A DNA stretch of 64,000 bases, from positions 10,911,001 through 10,975,000 of the forward strand of contig CM076270.1 of assembly GCA_038380795.1 (NCBI GenBank), in the 5' to 3' direction. A model generated the notes under the pieces. The model saw only the letters and a program-made list of their open reading frames with translations. It was not told where the DNA came from and ran no database searches. The position numbers and the translations under genes were made by a program. This document shows, in pieces, positions 39,951 through 52,675 of this stretch (position 1 is its first letter; each line of letters starts with the position of its first letter). Origin of the DNA: Pyrocephalus nanus (lineage: Eukaryota > Chordata > Aves > Passeriformes > Tyrannidae).

Positions 39951-41476
39951 AATTAAATTAGAAAGCATGAAGATGCACTGGGAAGTACCAGCCCCTCTTG
40001 ACAGTTGCATCCCATCTCATGTCAAATAACAGATTCAGAGAATTGGTGCTGCAGCTCAGGCAAAAACATTCAGGTGGAGCAGGAGTTAAAGAGAAAAAAA
40101 AAATCCCTTGGCTGTATTCTGCAGAATTTTTTTAATGGGCCTTTCACCCCTTCAAATCTGCTTTGTTCAGCAAGTCAGGCCTTTCAGCAGAAATGCTGCT
40201 CCTCGCCACATGCCTTAAGCAGTATGATGAGTTTTTAAGTGAGCACTGTAGTGTGGGAAGCCTCAGGACAGATAGAGTTTGTGACACCCCTCAGTCATAA
40301 AACCTGTTCAAGATGTAGCTTAGAGTAACAACATGTCTCAGCTGTTATGCATGTCTGTTTTGCATGAGCCAAGAGTGGCATTTGTCCAATTGTTAGCGAC
40401 TGTGCTCTGCCACAGGTCAAAATCAGCTGAAAGCTGGTCCCAGAGATGCTTTTCTCAGTCTGAAGACGTAGACAGTCTTCAGCTTTAAGCTCCATCGGTT
40501 GCTTATTCATGATGTGCTGGGTGACATTTCCCTGACTGCTTTAACAAAATTCAATAGTTTCAGAAATGCATTTATTTTACGCTGTTTGAAACACTTCTGC
40601 TTTGATGTGGTCAAAGTACTTTATTTAGCTATACCAGTGTGCTTCTCTGCAGCTTTAAAATTACATCTAGTAATTATCTAACCAGCAAATAGATAATGTT
40701 GAGCTGAGGCATGCTGGCAAAAAAACCCAATAGTGAAAAGTGTGTGGAACCTGTCGAATTGAGGGGAGGGTGTCACACATATTTCTCTGTAGTTCAGTGT
40801 GGAGGGGGAAGCAGTTATAAATCCCAGTTAGCTCAAAGATTTCTGCCTCTGATTTACCCTCTGCTGTTGATTCATCTATTAATCTCTTCAGTTTGGGGGT
40901 GTTTGGCAGGCAGGCAATGTGGAACACAGCTAAAAGATTTCCTCTCTCAAGAGGTGAACGCAGATCACACCAAGGAGCATTAGCTAATATGCCATTATAA
41001 TGCTCATATCCTTAATGCCTATCCTTAATGCCTATAATGCCTATCATAGGCCACTGTGAAATGGTATATCCAAACAACACAATAATTCAGCGCCACAGAT
41101 GAGGAAAAATAGCTGGGTGCCCTGAATCTGTGCTTATCATTGTTTAGGTCACTCCAGCTCCTGTCTCAACAGCTCAGCTCCCTCACGTAGGCTACTAATT
41201 TCTTTGTAAATGTGGGAATCAAAGCAAAGCATCACAAAAAAAAGCATAGAGAGCTCAGCTGTGGCATAGGGCATCAGCCTCCTCCTTCACAACCCCACTC
41301 GTTGCTGTGGGTGCTGGAGTTCAGTGCTGGAGCTGCAGCCCAGCTGAGAGGGGCAGAGGGACACTGGGTGCTGATGGGGATGTACATCCTAATGCAGAAG
41401 TGAAGGGTGCAAATGTAGCATGTGACTGTCTGAAGTAAGGTTCATTGGAAAGGTATATCCTGAGTGTGCTCATCTT

Positions 41477-41481
41477 TTGTC
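41477..41481 (+). repeat. Left copy of LTR target site duplication (TTGTC)
   Basis: The five bases TTGTC directly before the LTR recur directly after it at 42087-42091, marking the insertion. Confidence 0.85.
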
Positions 41482-42086
41482 TGTGATGGTTTTGGTCTAG
41501 GCCTTCCTGGTGACCAGTTTGTAGCCAAGGAATTGGCCAAGTACCCAGTATTCCATATGATTTTTACGTAAACCAGAGTATAAATAAGTTGGAATTTAGA
41601 GACCTCGCTCTCTTCCGGCGAGGTTTGGGAGCAGTGGGTCCTTGCGTTGGTCTCGCTTATCTAAGGCTGAGGCCTGCAGCGTCCACTGTCCTGCCACGTG
41701 GAGGTTTGGAGAGTGCTGGCTGTGTCTGCCAATCCTGCTTTTCTAAGGGACGTGGTGAGATCTGTTTTGCTAGTTATTAGTATAGTTCTTGAGTTTGATT
41801 GCATATATCTGTTCGGTGTCCCTTTTTGTTCCCTTTTGTCCCTTTTTCCCCTTTCCATATCCCTTCAGAGGGTGTTTGGATTCTCTTTTGCTCTGTACAT
41901 AGCATCTTAACTGTATATAACTGTAATATACATAAATATATATTTTTTTTATAAGTAGCTTGACTTTGGCTCCTTTAATTTTTATAGGTTTTTTTTCCTT
42001 TGCCCTAAGGGAAGAAGGGAGGGGGGAAGGGGGTTGCTGCCATGAGTTTTGGGCATTTGGCAGGGAGCCAGGTCAGAACTATCACA
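41482..42086 (+). mobile_element. Solo LTR of an endogenous retrovirus, sense to TP63
   Basis: A 605-bp element has near-perfect terminal inverted repeats: TGTGATGGTT at the left, AACTATCACA at the right, 9 of 10 matching. It thus has TG...CA ends and is flanked by the identical 5-bp duplication TTGTC. Orientation is set by a U3-like TATA box (GTATAAATAA, 41578-41587), followed by a 7-bp-stem hairpin (ACCTCGC 41602-41608 with GCGAGGT 41618-41624) where R would begin. A CACGTG E-box lies at 41695-41700. The 3' part is T- and A-rich with TATATA-like stretches. No internal retroviral genes, primer binding site or second LTR are present, so recombination has left a single LTR. A 5-bp duplication is typical of ERVL-type elements, but the class is not proven. 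The element is in the same direction as TP63. Confidence 0.85.
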
Positions 42087-42091
42087 TTGTC
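42087..42091 (+). repeat. Right copy of LTR target site duplication (TTGTC)
   Basis: Identical to 41477-41481. The perfect match agrees with a fairly recent insertion, though five bases give little power. Confidence 0.85.
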
Positions 42092-45000
42092 TTAAACAGA
42101 GTGAGCTAAGAGATGCTAAAATTCAGCAAAACCCTCAAAATCTTTCTCTGTCTGCTTTCCTTATAAAAGGAAATACTTAAAATCGGGAATAAAGCCCACT
42201 CAGTTCTCTGGCTCCTGGGACTTGGAAAGTGCTACTTTAATGAAAGAAGCAGCTGTATTGAAGTGCCAAGTCACTGACCCCCCTGAATTACTTGTTTGGA
42301 TGGTACCGTGGGAGCTCATCCTGTGCTGCAGAAAACCCAGGTCAGCTCTGAGTCATAAAAAGAGCTGACTATCTGAAACAGGCAGGATTTCCACCTTCCA
42401 AGAAGTGCCCACCTAGCTGCAGCTGAAAGCCACTAATGTAAGATGAAGAAGGCACTGTAATTATGATCAAAGTCCAGCTGTTGAGAGCTATGTAATTAGT
42501 ATCTCTCTCCAAAGCACTTTTTTTTTCCAGCTAATGCCTGGTTGGGGTAGTGATGTTTACAGATAAGTTACTTGTGTTCTTGGAAATAGTGGTCATTAGG
42601 CTGTGTTTAAATCAGGAGCTCTCTTCTTTTGGGGCTGTTGGGAATGCACCTGCTGGTGCACTGGACTATGGTCCTGCCTGCTCTGCTTCCCCCCTCTCCC
42701 CATGACCAGGCTAATTGGTGGCCTCAGGATTTGGCATCCTTGGTGTGTGAAGGTGTTCACTGTGGCTCACTCCTCCCTTTTGGATGAAAGGCCTCTCACA
42801 CAAGCTGCTCCTTCTTTCATTTCTGGCTTTGTTTTCTCAGTACAATGTGATATGGTCCAGCCTCCCAATTCTCACTAATAACAGAGGAACAACTCCGAAA
42901 TCCTCCGGTCTCTGCAGCATCTGTGCTGGAAAGCTGAATTTTCAGACATGGTCCTGGGTTTTGGGTCGGTTGCCAAAAACAAAAACAACCTCTCCCTCTC
43001 TCTCCCCCCAACCAGGTATGTTAAAAAAAAATATCTATTTTTAGAAGAGAATGAGGGAAACCATCAGATATCAGTTGGCAAATAGAAAGGAGGGGAGGGT
43101 ACGGGCCATGTAAGCATCACCTATTGGGTGCTGTATCCGGATAGATTTTAGTGAGCAGGGTCTAGTTCCAGCCAGCCAGAGCTCCTGGGTTCAAAGAGAT
43201 CTTTCATCAGGAGCACTGCATGTATCACCTCACCTTCCTTCATTGGTTCCCACACGTATCAAACACGACTGGTAAATGCACTGCGTTTATCAGATAGGAG
43301 TCTCTCCAAGGTTAATGCTTGCAATGCAGCACAAAGGCGATAGCTCACTGTACCCAGAGCTCATCTTTGCTAATAAGCACTAATGAAACAGCAGGCTTCT
43401 CCTTTTTGGGGCTGGCTACCCCTCCTGGCTACAGGCAGCAGTGTGATGTCCCTTCATAGTTGTGTATCCAGTAGATCTCCTTTCTCTTGGGTGTTAGTAT
43501 TGTCACAGAGATTTGCTTAAGTTGTCATAGGGTCATGTTCTACAGGAGCATCTCATCCTACCTGCAAGCTCTACAGAATCCTTTCATTTAGGCAGCTTGC
43601 ATGCTTTTTCTTTCCTCACGCTATGCTTTGCTGAGGGATAACTGAACTCCTGCTCTGACAGGGTGGACAAATCTCAGCTGCCTTCTTGAGATGGGAGCCC
43701 AAATTTGCTGTCTTGCCAGAAGAACTTGAAGTCAAGTAAGAAAAGACACATGACTGGGTATAGATCTATTTGCAGAAACAGCCAGTGATAGAGCAGGTAC
43801 TTTCCAAAGGCTCAGAGAGGGGCCAGAAATTTTTCTGAGCAGCTTGTGGAGTGCTCAGAACAGCTGGTGCCTTCTGGAGGAGCAGAATTGGCTCCATGCA
43901 GGAAGGAAAGGTGGAAGGGAGCTGGGGAGGCCCTTTCGTTATTGGCCTTGGTGAGCCCTCCTGTGAGGTGGTGGTCACCTTCATGGCTATGCTGCCACCC
44001 CTGGTAGAGATTCCATGGGGGAAGGACCCCAGCTGGAGCCAGATGCACACGAGGGGACAGCATGCCATGTGCCAAAATAACTCCCACAGGGTGGCCTCCT
44101 TGGCAGGAGGGCTTTGCAGACACCTCTGCTGTGGACATGCTGCCAACACGGCATAGCTGCCTTCAGCGCCTTGCCAGGGATGTAAGCTGCTGGTGGTGAG
44201 GAGGGGAGGGTATTTATCTCTTCCTTGAGATCCCTTCTTTGGTCACTGTCTTGCACTGCATTCTCATTAGAAGATGGGTCTAGAAGACAGAGTCTTTGCA
44301 AAACAGTGCTCAAAAGCTGCACATTAAACCCTCTTCAGTTCTTTCTTCTTGGTACAGCCCCTGCAGTCTGATGATCACTGCTGCCCTCCTCCATTCTGTC
44401 CCTGCTCTATGTCATAGAGACTTCATTGAGCTGAGGATGTTGCAACCCCTCCACAGTCAGTGTCAAGGATAGCACTTTTACCTCTTCAAAATGGTATAGG
44501 CTTCTCAAAAAAATTTGTCTACTTGGAGGTACTTTTAAAGCTGCTTAAAGGATTAAAGTGGAACCAAATCAGTGATTTTCTGTGTTTCCTCAGATCTCAA
44601 AGGACTGTATGGAAAATATGTGAAGTCTTTCATGTGGTCCTTTTTATTGCAAGGAGAGAACATCTAATTCATAGTACTTTGCTCAACTTCCAAAAATACT
44701 GAAGGAATTAAAGATACAAGTTCATTTCTTCAGAGGTGATTAGGGTGTTCATGGTACATGTTATAAGTTGTAATTCTATGCTGATTTACATTGAACCTTC
44801 TGCCACAAACTAATTTGCAATAGCTCTTCTCAACAAACACAAGGCCTGATAAAAAGCAAAAGGGTTCAGCTTTGATTTTGGGAAAAATAAAATTCTCTGA
44901 CGTTCGACAAGTGTCCAAATGAGTATTGAACCCTTGTAAAAAAATGTCAGTAGGGGTCATAAGGTATGGGGGAGGAAGGAGGGTCTTGGATGAGGAAGAA

Positions 45001-48000
45001 ATCAAGGAAACTTAGCTTTCAGTTTGGTGCCTGGCTCTATGCTAGTTTTGCACTTATGTGAAAACCTTCATGGGAACATGGACGTTGCTGTGGGTGCCAA
45101 AGCTTATAATGCCATACAAATGTTGACTTCTGTTTACCTTAAAATTTTGTAGCCCGTGATCAACATGGAAATAATCAGAGGGAAAACATTTTGCTATAGT
45201 AGATTTCTGGAATCTGTTTGATTAGCTCTGCTGACAATAGATAACATCTGCTTAGATAGCTTCATGCAAATACCTGTATCTGTTCATAGGCCTTTCTTGG
45301 GAGTTTTTGGTGCCTGTTTATAATCACCTACTACTGTGTAGCAGATCATCTCCCCACAGGATTTTGCTGCTGAGTCACTTCCAGTCAGGTGTTTGAATGC
45401 CACAGGTGGCCTGATGTGACAAATACCAATGCATATAAGCAAGGGGAATTCGGTTAGTGCATGGAGCTATAAAGAGAACAGCCACCTCCAAGAGTGAGAA
45501 GGGGGAAACCCTGAAGCAAGTGATCAGGGGTTCAGTAGGTTCTTTGCAACATAAAAATAAGTCTGCTTACAAAACCTTGCCCTGGGAGGGTCAATGCCTG
45601 TCTGGTTTAGTAATGCTGATATGCACCAAAGTCACTGTATGCTGAACAAATGCATGGAAAGAAGCCTGAAGTGTGCTGGTGAGCTGGATGCTGCAAACAG
45701 CAGTGACACAGCTGTGTATTGCCAGCAGTGTCTGCCTCAACATCTGGGAGCGGGAGGTGGTGGGACACAACAGTGGGATTGCTGTGCCTGCTGTCAGTGG
45801 AGTCTGTGAAGTGGCTGTGACAGGTGTGAAATTGGAGTTCAGCTGGCTCTGAGAGTTAACATGGGCATTAGGTGATCAAATATAACAGAATTAAAAATCT
45901 CAATATTAGACAACAAAGTGTCTTTGCACTGTCTTCCAAGTTTTGTTGTTCATATTTGTGAATTTTCCTCTTAAAATATACAGGTTGGAAACGTCATTAC
46001 TGGTTTTGATAGAAAGGGAGATTCTATGTATTCATAGCACTCCAGGAGCTACAGCTTTAAGATAATCACGAGCAAAAATCATAAATCACATTAGGTGTGG
46101 CAATGTATTGATAAAATTATAGGGAGCCAACCCTGTAATTTCTTAGCACCCGTCATGGTTACAAAAGCAAAGATCCTCTGAGTGCTCCAGGTAGCGTTCC
46201 CTTACACACCAGCAGTGTTCCTGATAAACAGTTCATTTGTCTTCTAGGACTATAATCCGCTCTTAATTCTTTGTCTTTCTTCTGCCCTGTCTTGGAGCTA
46301 TTTTGTGACACAGAGAAAGGTTTCTGCGAGAGCTCTTATTTTTGAAAGAAGGATTCTTTGCCCTTGGGCTTAGCAATAGCTGCCCTGCCACGGAGTAGCT
46401 ATATGCTGAAAAATGCAGCCTGTGCGGTATTTAGCAGAAGAGTATCACTGGTGGCAGGAGTGAGGAATGGGAGTTATTGTTTAGTATCCAAAACACATCA
46501 GATTTCACAAGTTGGCTGTGGGGGTAACAAGTGAAAGTGTCAACCAAATTCATATTACAAGAATCTGCACCTAACATCTGCTTTGCTGGTGTGTCTGTTT
46601 TGCATTTTAATTATTTACTGAAACACAGGATGTTGCTGTTTACAGTTTCCTGCTTCTAAATAGTTCTGGGGACTTTCTGTATTATCGTAATGATTTATTT
46701 TATATTTTTGTAAAATTTGAGAGGAAGTTTGAGAGGGACTTTATAAATCCCCTGAGCAGTTCCTAGAGTAAAGAGTTTGTGTAACTAAAGACAGAAGCAG
46801 CTTTTGTAAGAGAAGGGGATTTAGGGAGCCAACTGTCTTACCTGGCTCAACACAAAATGTCATGAGTCTTTTGCAATCGACAGTCTCAGAACCTTCCTGT
46901 TCTAAAAAAGAATCATGTATTTCATGTTCCCTATCTGGCATAGCTGTCCCTCTGCTCTATGACTATATTTATATGACTAAATGCCCTGCTATGCATAGTT
47001 TTACAAAGCTGACAATCAGCATGGGCTGCATGATTTCTCTTGCTTTGCTTCCTCTTGGTGGCGGGGCCATGTTGAGGCCCATGAGGGATGCTCTTTCACC
47101 AACCTCTCATTGCCACCTCCTCACAGTGGCCAAATTTGAGCTGGGCAGGGATGCCTGGTGCCCTCCCTGAGGTTGTAGCTGCAGCACAGCAAGCACTTGG
47201 GCAAACAAATCCCTGGAGCTGTTGGGGAAATCCAGGCAGAGAGAGAATCTGACTCCTTATGATGTCAAAAAAGTTCAAATCTCAGCAAGTGTAAAAGCAG
47301 CTCCATTCTTGGTAAAGGGTTTAGTGTCCTGGGGACCATATCCTCTTAATACTACTGATAGTGATATAGTGCAAGCAGGGAAGAGGCTGCTTGCAGGAGA
47401 CATGTCAGGCTCTAAATGGAGCTCAGAGCATGCTTCAGGGCTACAACCCCATCATGAGCCATTAGGGCTGCAGGCAAAGTCAGAAAAGCCCAAGCTGTGT
47501 GTGTCTCTGCCATGCTGTGGAGTCTGGGTATGGAATACCCCTTAGGTTTGGTCCAGAAAAGACCATTCAGCTCCATGCATGCAGTTTAGCAGAGGTGGAA
47601 GGGAGCTGAGTACTGAATTTCTCATTTTGTTTTTCTAAAGGGTTCAGATGGCACCAGCACTGAGGACAGATATGGAGGGGACTGAAACTTCCTTACCAGG
47701 GAGAAGTAGAAGCCACTTACTCTCTCTTCTGCTTTCTTTCTGTTAGGTTTGGATATTTTTTCCCCTTGGCTCTGGTTTCTTTCAGAGCCTTGTAGTGTCT
47801 AATGAGAACCAGTTCCTCACTCCCTGATTGCCTTTCTGAAGCTCTGATGTGCTTGGATGAATTACTTTACTATCTATAATAAAGAAAGTAATTTTTTATT
47901 CTGTGTTATGATCTCTGTATTGGTATGATGGAGGTAGACTAGTGAAATTTGAGAGATGCTGGTTGCACTCAACACTGCAAAAATTCAACAGACAATAGTA

Positions 48001-50588
48001 AGAGTCACAGTTCCTGTGTGAAATACTGAAAGCAAGCTCCCTGTAAAAAAGAGACTGCAATAAATTGAGGTAGATACTGTTTTGGGGTAAATGCAGGAAA
48101 AATACTGATGACCAAATCTCTAAAGAGGGAAATTTGATTGGCCAAGCCTCAGGAAGGTCAGATTTCTGGCCATCGCCTCTCCAGAACTTCAATTTTCCTT
48201 ATTAAATACCTAAAATCACTACAGAGGAGTAGTGATGAAGGCCTGTAACATCTATATTTTTCTGATTACTGTCAACTCTTGAAAATTACCTTGCCCACTT
48301 TCATTTCTGGAGATGTTGCTTTCTTTTCTTTCTATATTCCCTGATGCTCTGGAGACCTAGGTAACTGGAAAGGATGTGGTTAACTGGTTTAAGCTGCTTT
48401 GGGCATTTAACAACTGCCTTTTTCCCACTCCTCCTCCAGAAAAGATGAGGGGTCTCCCCATACTGTGCAGCAGAATGCAATAGTAGAGGTGTCTGAGTCT
48501 CCTACTTCCCTAGATGCTCCCAGGCTGCAAACCACTACTAACGGTGAGTGAGGGGACCATGGAGTGATTTTGGGTTAGGCATTGCCCCTGGAGAGACAAA
48601 AGATGGTCTCTGCTGTCTTTAATTGTAGCTGCAGCTGGGCAGCAGAGGTTGGCATGTGACTGCAGGGCTGGAGGCAGTACCAACCCAGCAGGAGACCTCA
48701 GCAGAAACCTGTGCTTGTCCTCTCCTTCACTGAGCAGAGAAAGCATCACTGTGTCCTGCTGTAAAACCATCAGGGCTGGCTGGCTGCAAATAGTGTTGAG
48801 CAAACTTCAAAAGATAGACCCAAATATGTGTTCTCAGCTGGGTACCTGAAACAGCAAATGATGTCTTTTACTTAGATCAAAGGGATTTTTTCTTTTATGG
48901 ACTTGAAAATGTTTGTTGCTTCTGAACAGTTTGCCTGAAAAGTTTCTCTAGCAACACCTTTTTTTGGAATTGGCTCAAAAATACCTTAGAATTTTGAGGG
49001 CTAGACCTGGATTTTCTGCTTGTACTGCTCTTGAGAAGACTATCTCACTTATTGTGTAAAATCTTTCACCTCTGCCCAGCCACTCTGACTCTTTCCTCTG
49101 CAGATGGGCACTGCTTTTAATGACCACTACAATAGGTTTGGGGAAGGGATTGACTGGAAAAGAGAGTTACAAAATAATGCAACTGCTTTTTAATGCAATG
49201 CTTTCTTAAAATTGATTATTTACATTTTCTCTTATTATTTAAATTTGGAAAGTCTTGGGACCACGTTACCCTGCAGATGTACTGATTGTCAACAGATTGC
49301 TATGTGCTTTACAAATCTGGAGATAATCCTATACCTCAGGAATGGAAGGACAAAGATGGACAGGACACCCATGCACTGGGGGTTGAGCTGCGTGTCCTGA
49401 GCTCCAGGCTTGCACTTTAACTCTGAGCTTCTCCACAGAGATTGCTCAGGATCCTGGGTGGTCTTCTGGACATTATGAGGACTCTTTTCTGCAGACCAAA
49501 AAGCACCAACTGCAGTGGAATTGCTGTGGCGGTGCTTCAGCTTGGCCAGAGCTCCACCTCTCTCAGCCCCTGTTGACAAAGGGAGTGGGTGTCAGGGCTG
49601 AGCAGAAGGGGAGGGGATGTCCGTGGCTGAGTTTCCAAGGATGGGTGAGAAGGGGGTGTCCAAAGTTGAGTGGGAGGTACAACAGCTCCGGGAAAGTTCA
49701 CAAGATGCTGAAGGAAACCTTGAAGGAAAAAAAAAATCAGAGGTGACTTTCTCTAACGATTATGGAACAGTAGTGCTGGTAGAGTGATGGGCTGCCTGAA
49801 GCCCTGAGGACAAAGAAATATCTCTATTATATAGAAGTGGTAATTGTTGTCAGGCTGATAATGATGACACGTGAATAGCTGATGTGATGAGACATTGATA
49901 GGAGATGCAGGGAGTTCCTGGGCTGCAGGGGTTACTGATAGCACACTGAAATCATTCAACTAAAAGAAGCCATTCCCAGCGGTTTGCAGGGAGCAGGCCA
50001 TGCAGTGCTCATGATGGAAACCCTCATCATGGTAGCAATGGGAATGCAGAGGGAGTCTTTTTCTCCTAGAGGAGCTCTGCAGTCCGTGCTGGATCAGGGT
50101 GCTGGCATGGGGCGCATGGCTGCAGTGATATAATGTGCTTTGAGGGGCAGCCACAAAGCTGCAAATGTAATATTCACTGCAAGCAGAGTCTTACTCAATA
50201 TGACGCTAACTGAAAGGAGATGATGAATGGAAAAAATCCCCCTTGTGTTTTGCAGTATGGTGAATTAGGAGGATCACTCTGTGCAGCCAGTTTCACTTTC
50301 TCTGGCATAGGTCAGTCTTGCCTGAGCACTGAAGGGTGGAGCAAAGAGCAATTAGGAAGCAGAACCATCCCTTCCTACCCCTTTCCATTCAGCTCACACA
50401 CATATGCTTCCAGAAGACAAATATAAGTCACAGGGAGATCAGGATGCACTGTTACAGTAGACCCTAGCAGAACACTGAGCATTCCTCTGAGACAGAATTA
50501 CTTTAATTCCTCTAAATATATAGTTCACAGTTGAAACAGGTTGTGTGCAATACAAGTGCCATTTGCCTAGTAACTGTGAAAGGTAACA
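42092..50588 (+). other. TP63 intron 1, segment without recognised elements
   Basis: No exon, RNA gene or transposon is recognised. Short ORFs on both strands, such as those at 43.77-44.32 kb (up to 127 codons), lie in GC-richer DNA and share no domain that I know. Confidence 0.5.
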
Positions 50589-50830
50589 GTCACAGAATCA
50601 CAGAAAATGCTGAGGGACCCACAAGGATCACTGAATCCAACTCTTAGCTTTCCAGTGGCCTTTCTTATATTGTGGTGTCCAAAACTGCCCCAGTATTCCA
50701 GATGAGGCCATACCAGTGCAGAACAGAGTGGGACAATAATCCCCCTCAACTGGCTGGGGATGCCTCCCAGGACATGGTTGGCCCTCCTGGCTGCCAGGGC
50801 ACTGCTGACTCATATTCAGCTTTCCTCTCC
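50589..50830 (-). mobile_element. CR1 LINE 3' end fragment, antisense
   Basis: CACAGAATCACAGAAAATGC near 50592, then GAGGGACCCACAAGGATCACT and the upstream blocks CCAGTATTCCAGATGAGGCC (about 50691) and GACATGGTTGGCCCTCCTGG (about 50772) are typical of avian CR1 3' regions read on the opposite strand. The 3' end is at about 50589. Similarity becomes unclear beyond about 50830, so the 5' boundary is approximate. It lies in intron 1, antisense to TP63. Confidence 0.85.
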
Positions 50831-52485
50831 AGTTTGTCCTTGGTGGATGCTGCAGGACATTGTCAGTGTCACGGAGCTCTTTGCCACTGTCACTCCCAGT
50901 TCCCTCTTGTGTTCCCCATATCTCCTTGCCTGCTGGCTACTTCTAAGATCAGAGTTCACCCTTTTGGCAGTCAGCTTCTTTCATTTTCTAATGCACATCT
51001 CTGTGCCACTCGACCACTTTTCTCTCAGCTGCCCCTCCCCATAACGCATGCTGCTGTCCATATAAATTTTTAGTGAGATATCAGATCTGGGAACATCTGA
51101 AAAATGTGGGAACTGGGAAAAAAGAACAGGCACTGGAACCATAGGTGAAAGTTCTATTCTGTCTCAAAGGAATCCTGTGTTGGTGTTATTCCTTACATTT
51201 GTCCTTTCTAATCCGTGCAACCATCAGTTTTCTTTTGGACTGACACTCAGAAGCAATGTTATATGGAAAGACAATCTGATGGGTTTAAAGAAGTTGCTGG
51301 AAGTCTAGATTTTAAAATGCTAAATCTGAAAGCTGGGCTCAAAATTGAAAGGAGAATAAATACCTGTGAGCACAGTTCAGCAGGACCTGCCTCTGCCAGG
51401 ATGGGAGTCAGCCTCTTTTCGGATCATGTGAGCCAAGACCTTGGAATATGGCATCAGGCAGAGAAAAAAAAAGCAAAACCAATGCATTATACAGTGCAAT
51501 TCATGCTGGGAAGGGAGGTTGCTTGTTGATGAAGTAGACACAGAAAAAGTGCACTAGAGTTCAATAAAATTCAGCTGCAGTCTTCTCCAAGGGGGTTGAG
51601 AGCCTGCCTATCTACCATTTGGCTTTCATTTTGGCACCCCTGTTTGCAGCAATGAGCCAGTCTGATTTCCAAAGGCTCCTAAGAGGTGCTTCCAGGGTAT
51701 GCTCTGCTGGTTGAGGGTGGCCACTGTGGTCATGGGGGCCAAGAGCGCACCACACTTCGGGGAATTCCAGATGACACTGCCTGCCAGGCGCACGCTTGTC
51801 CCATGCTGCCAGACCCCACATCCTTCTCCTCTTGCACAGCTGTGAGCCTCATTAGGTACTGATGTCTACAAATCACTGCAGTGTTACGACGCAGAGCAGG
51901 GGGAATTCCAGCAGGACGAGGGCTGCCAAGTTCCTCGAGTTTTAATGGTGTGATCTGAAAAGGAGCCCCCTCCCCACTCAAAAGCTAAAAATACAACTGA
52001 CACCAAGATTTAGGCATTTAGGCGTAATGCTCATGAACTTTAAATCATTTGTTTACCATTGCTTTTGATACACTTCAAGGTGTTACCGAAGAAGACAGGG
52101 ACAAGCACGTGGATTGGGATTGCTGACTGCGGACTTCTCTGTGACTTAATTCTCTACCCAGCTCACACTCTGTGATGGTTGAGGGCTAATCTATTAAGAT
52201 TAATAGTTCAGGAAGCATTCAGGAAGAAAGATTAGGGTTTAGTCTGGGCATACAGGTTGGAATTATACTTCCTCCCTGAACTGTGAATATGGTTTAAATC
52301 TGCTCACAGCATTTCTGCAGCCTTGATTTTCATTCCTGGGAATTGGCACTTTGGTTCCTGAAGATAGATAAATCAAATTTGGGAGTTTCTTTTTGTAGGA
52401 GGTACAGTGCACACTCCACCTGAAGAAATCAAGGCCTTTTTTAATTTCTCTATCTAAACATCCAAAATCACTAGTTCCTTTTAGA
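50831..52485 (+). other. TP63 intron 1, segment without recognised elements
   Basis: No gene or transposon recognised. The first 150 bases may still belong to a diverged part of the CR1 element. Confidence 0.45.
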
Positions 52486-52675
52486 GCAAGCACCAGACTG
52501 GGACTTGGGTGACCAAGGTTGTATTTCTGGCTTGCTGAGTAACGATGAGTAATCCTATGACCTCCCGGTGTCTTAGTTTTCCCACAGGTAAAATGGGAGT
52601 AATTACCCTGTCTTCCTTTGTAGAGCACTTTGAGAATTCTGAATAAAATGAACCATATTAGATATCATTATTTAG
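52486..52675 (+). mobile_element. Ancient MIR/CORE-SINE-like element
   Basis: The order of pieces matches a tRNA-derived MIR-type SINE on the + strand. A weakly matching head reads CACCAGACTGGGACTTGGGT (about 52491-52510). A central block follows with TGACCTCCCGGTGTCTTAGTT (from about 52558) and GTAAAATGGGAGTAATTACC (from 52588). The 3' block reads TAGAGCACTTTGAGAATTCT (from 52621), and the end drifts into ATTATT. Divergence is clearly high, as expected of an amniote-age element. I judge this by memory of the consensus, so the subfamily is open. Confidence 0.65.

Noticed and set aside
52171..52180. TGTGATGGTT as the start of a second LTR
   Set aside because: The ten bases match the left end of the solo LTR, but the following sequence does not, and no matching right end or target duplication was found.
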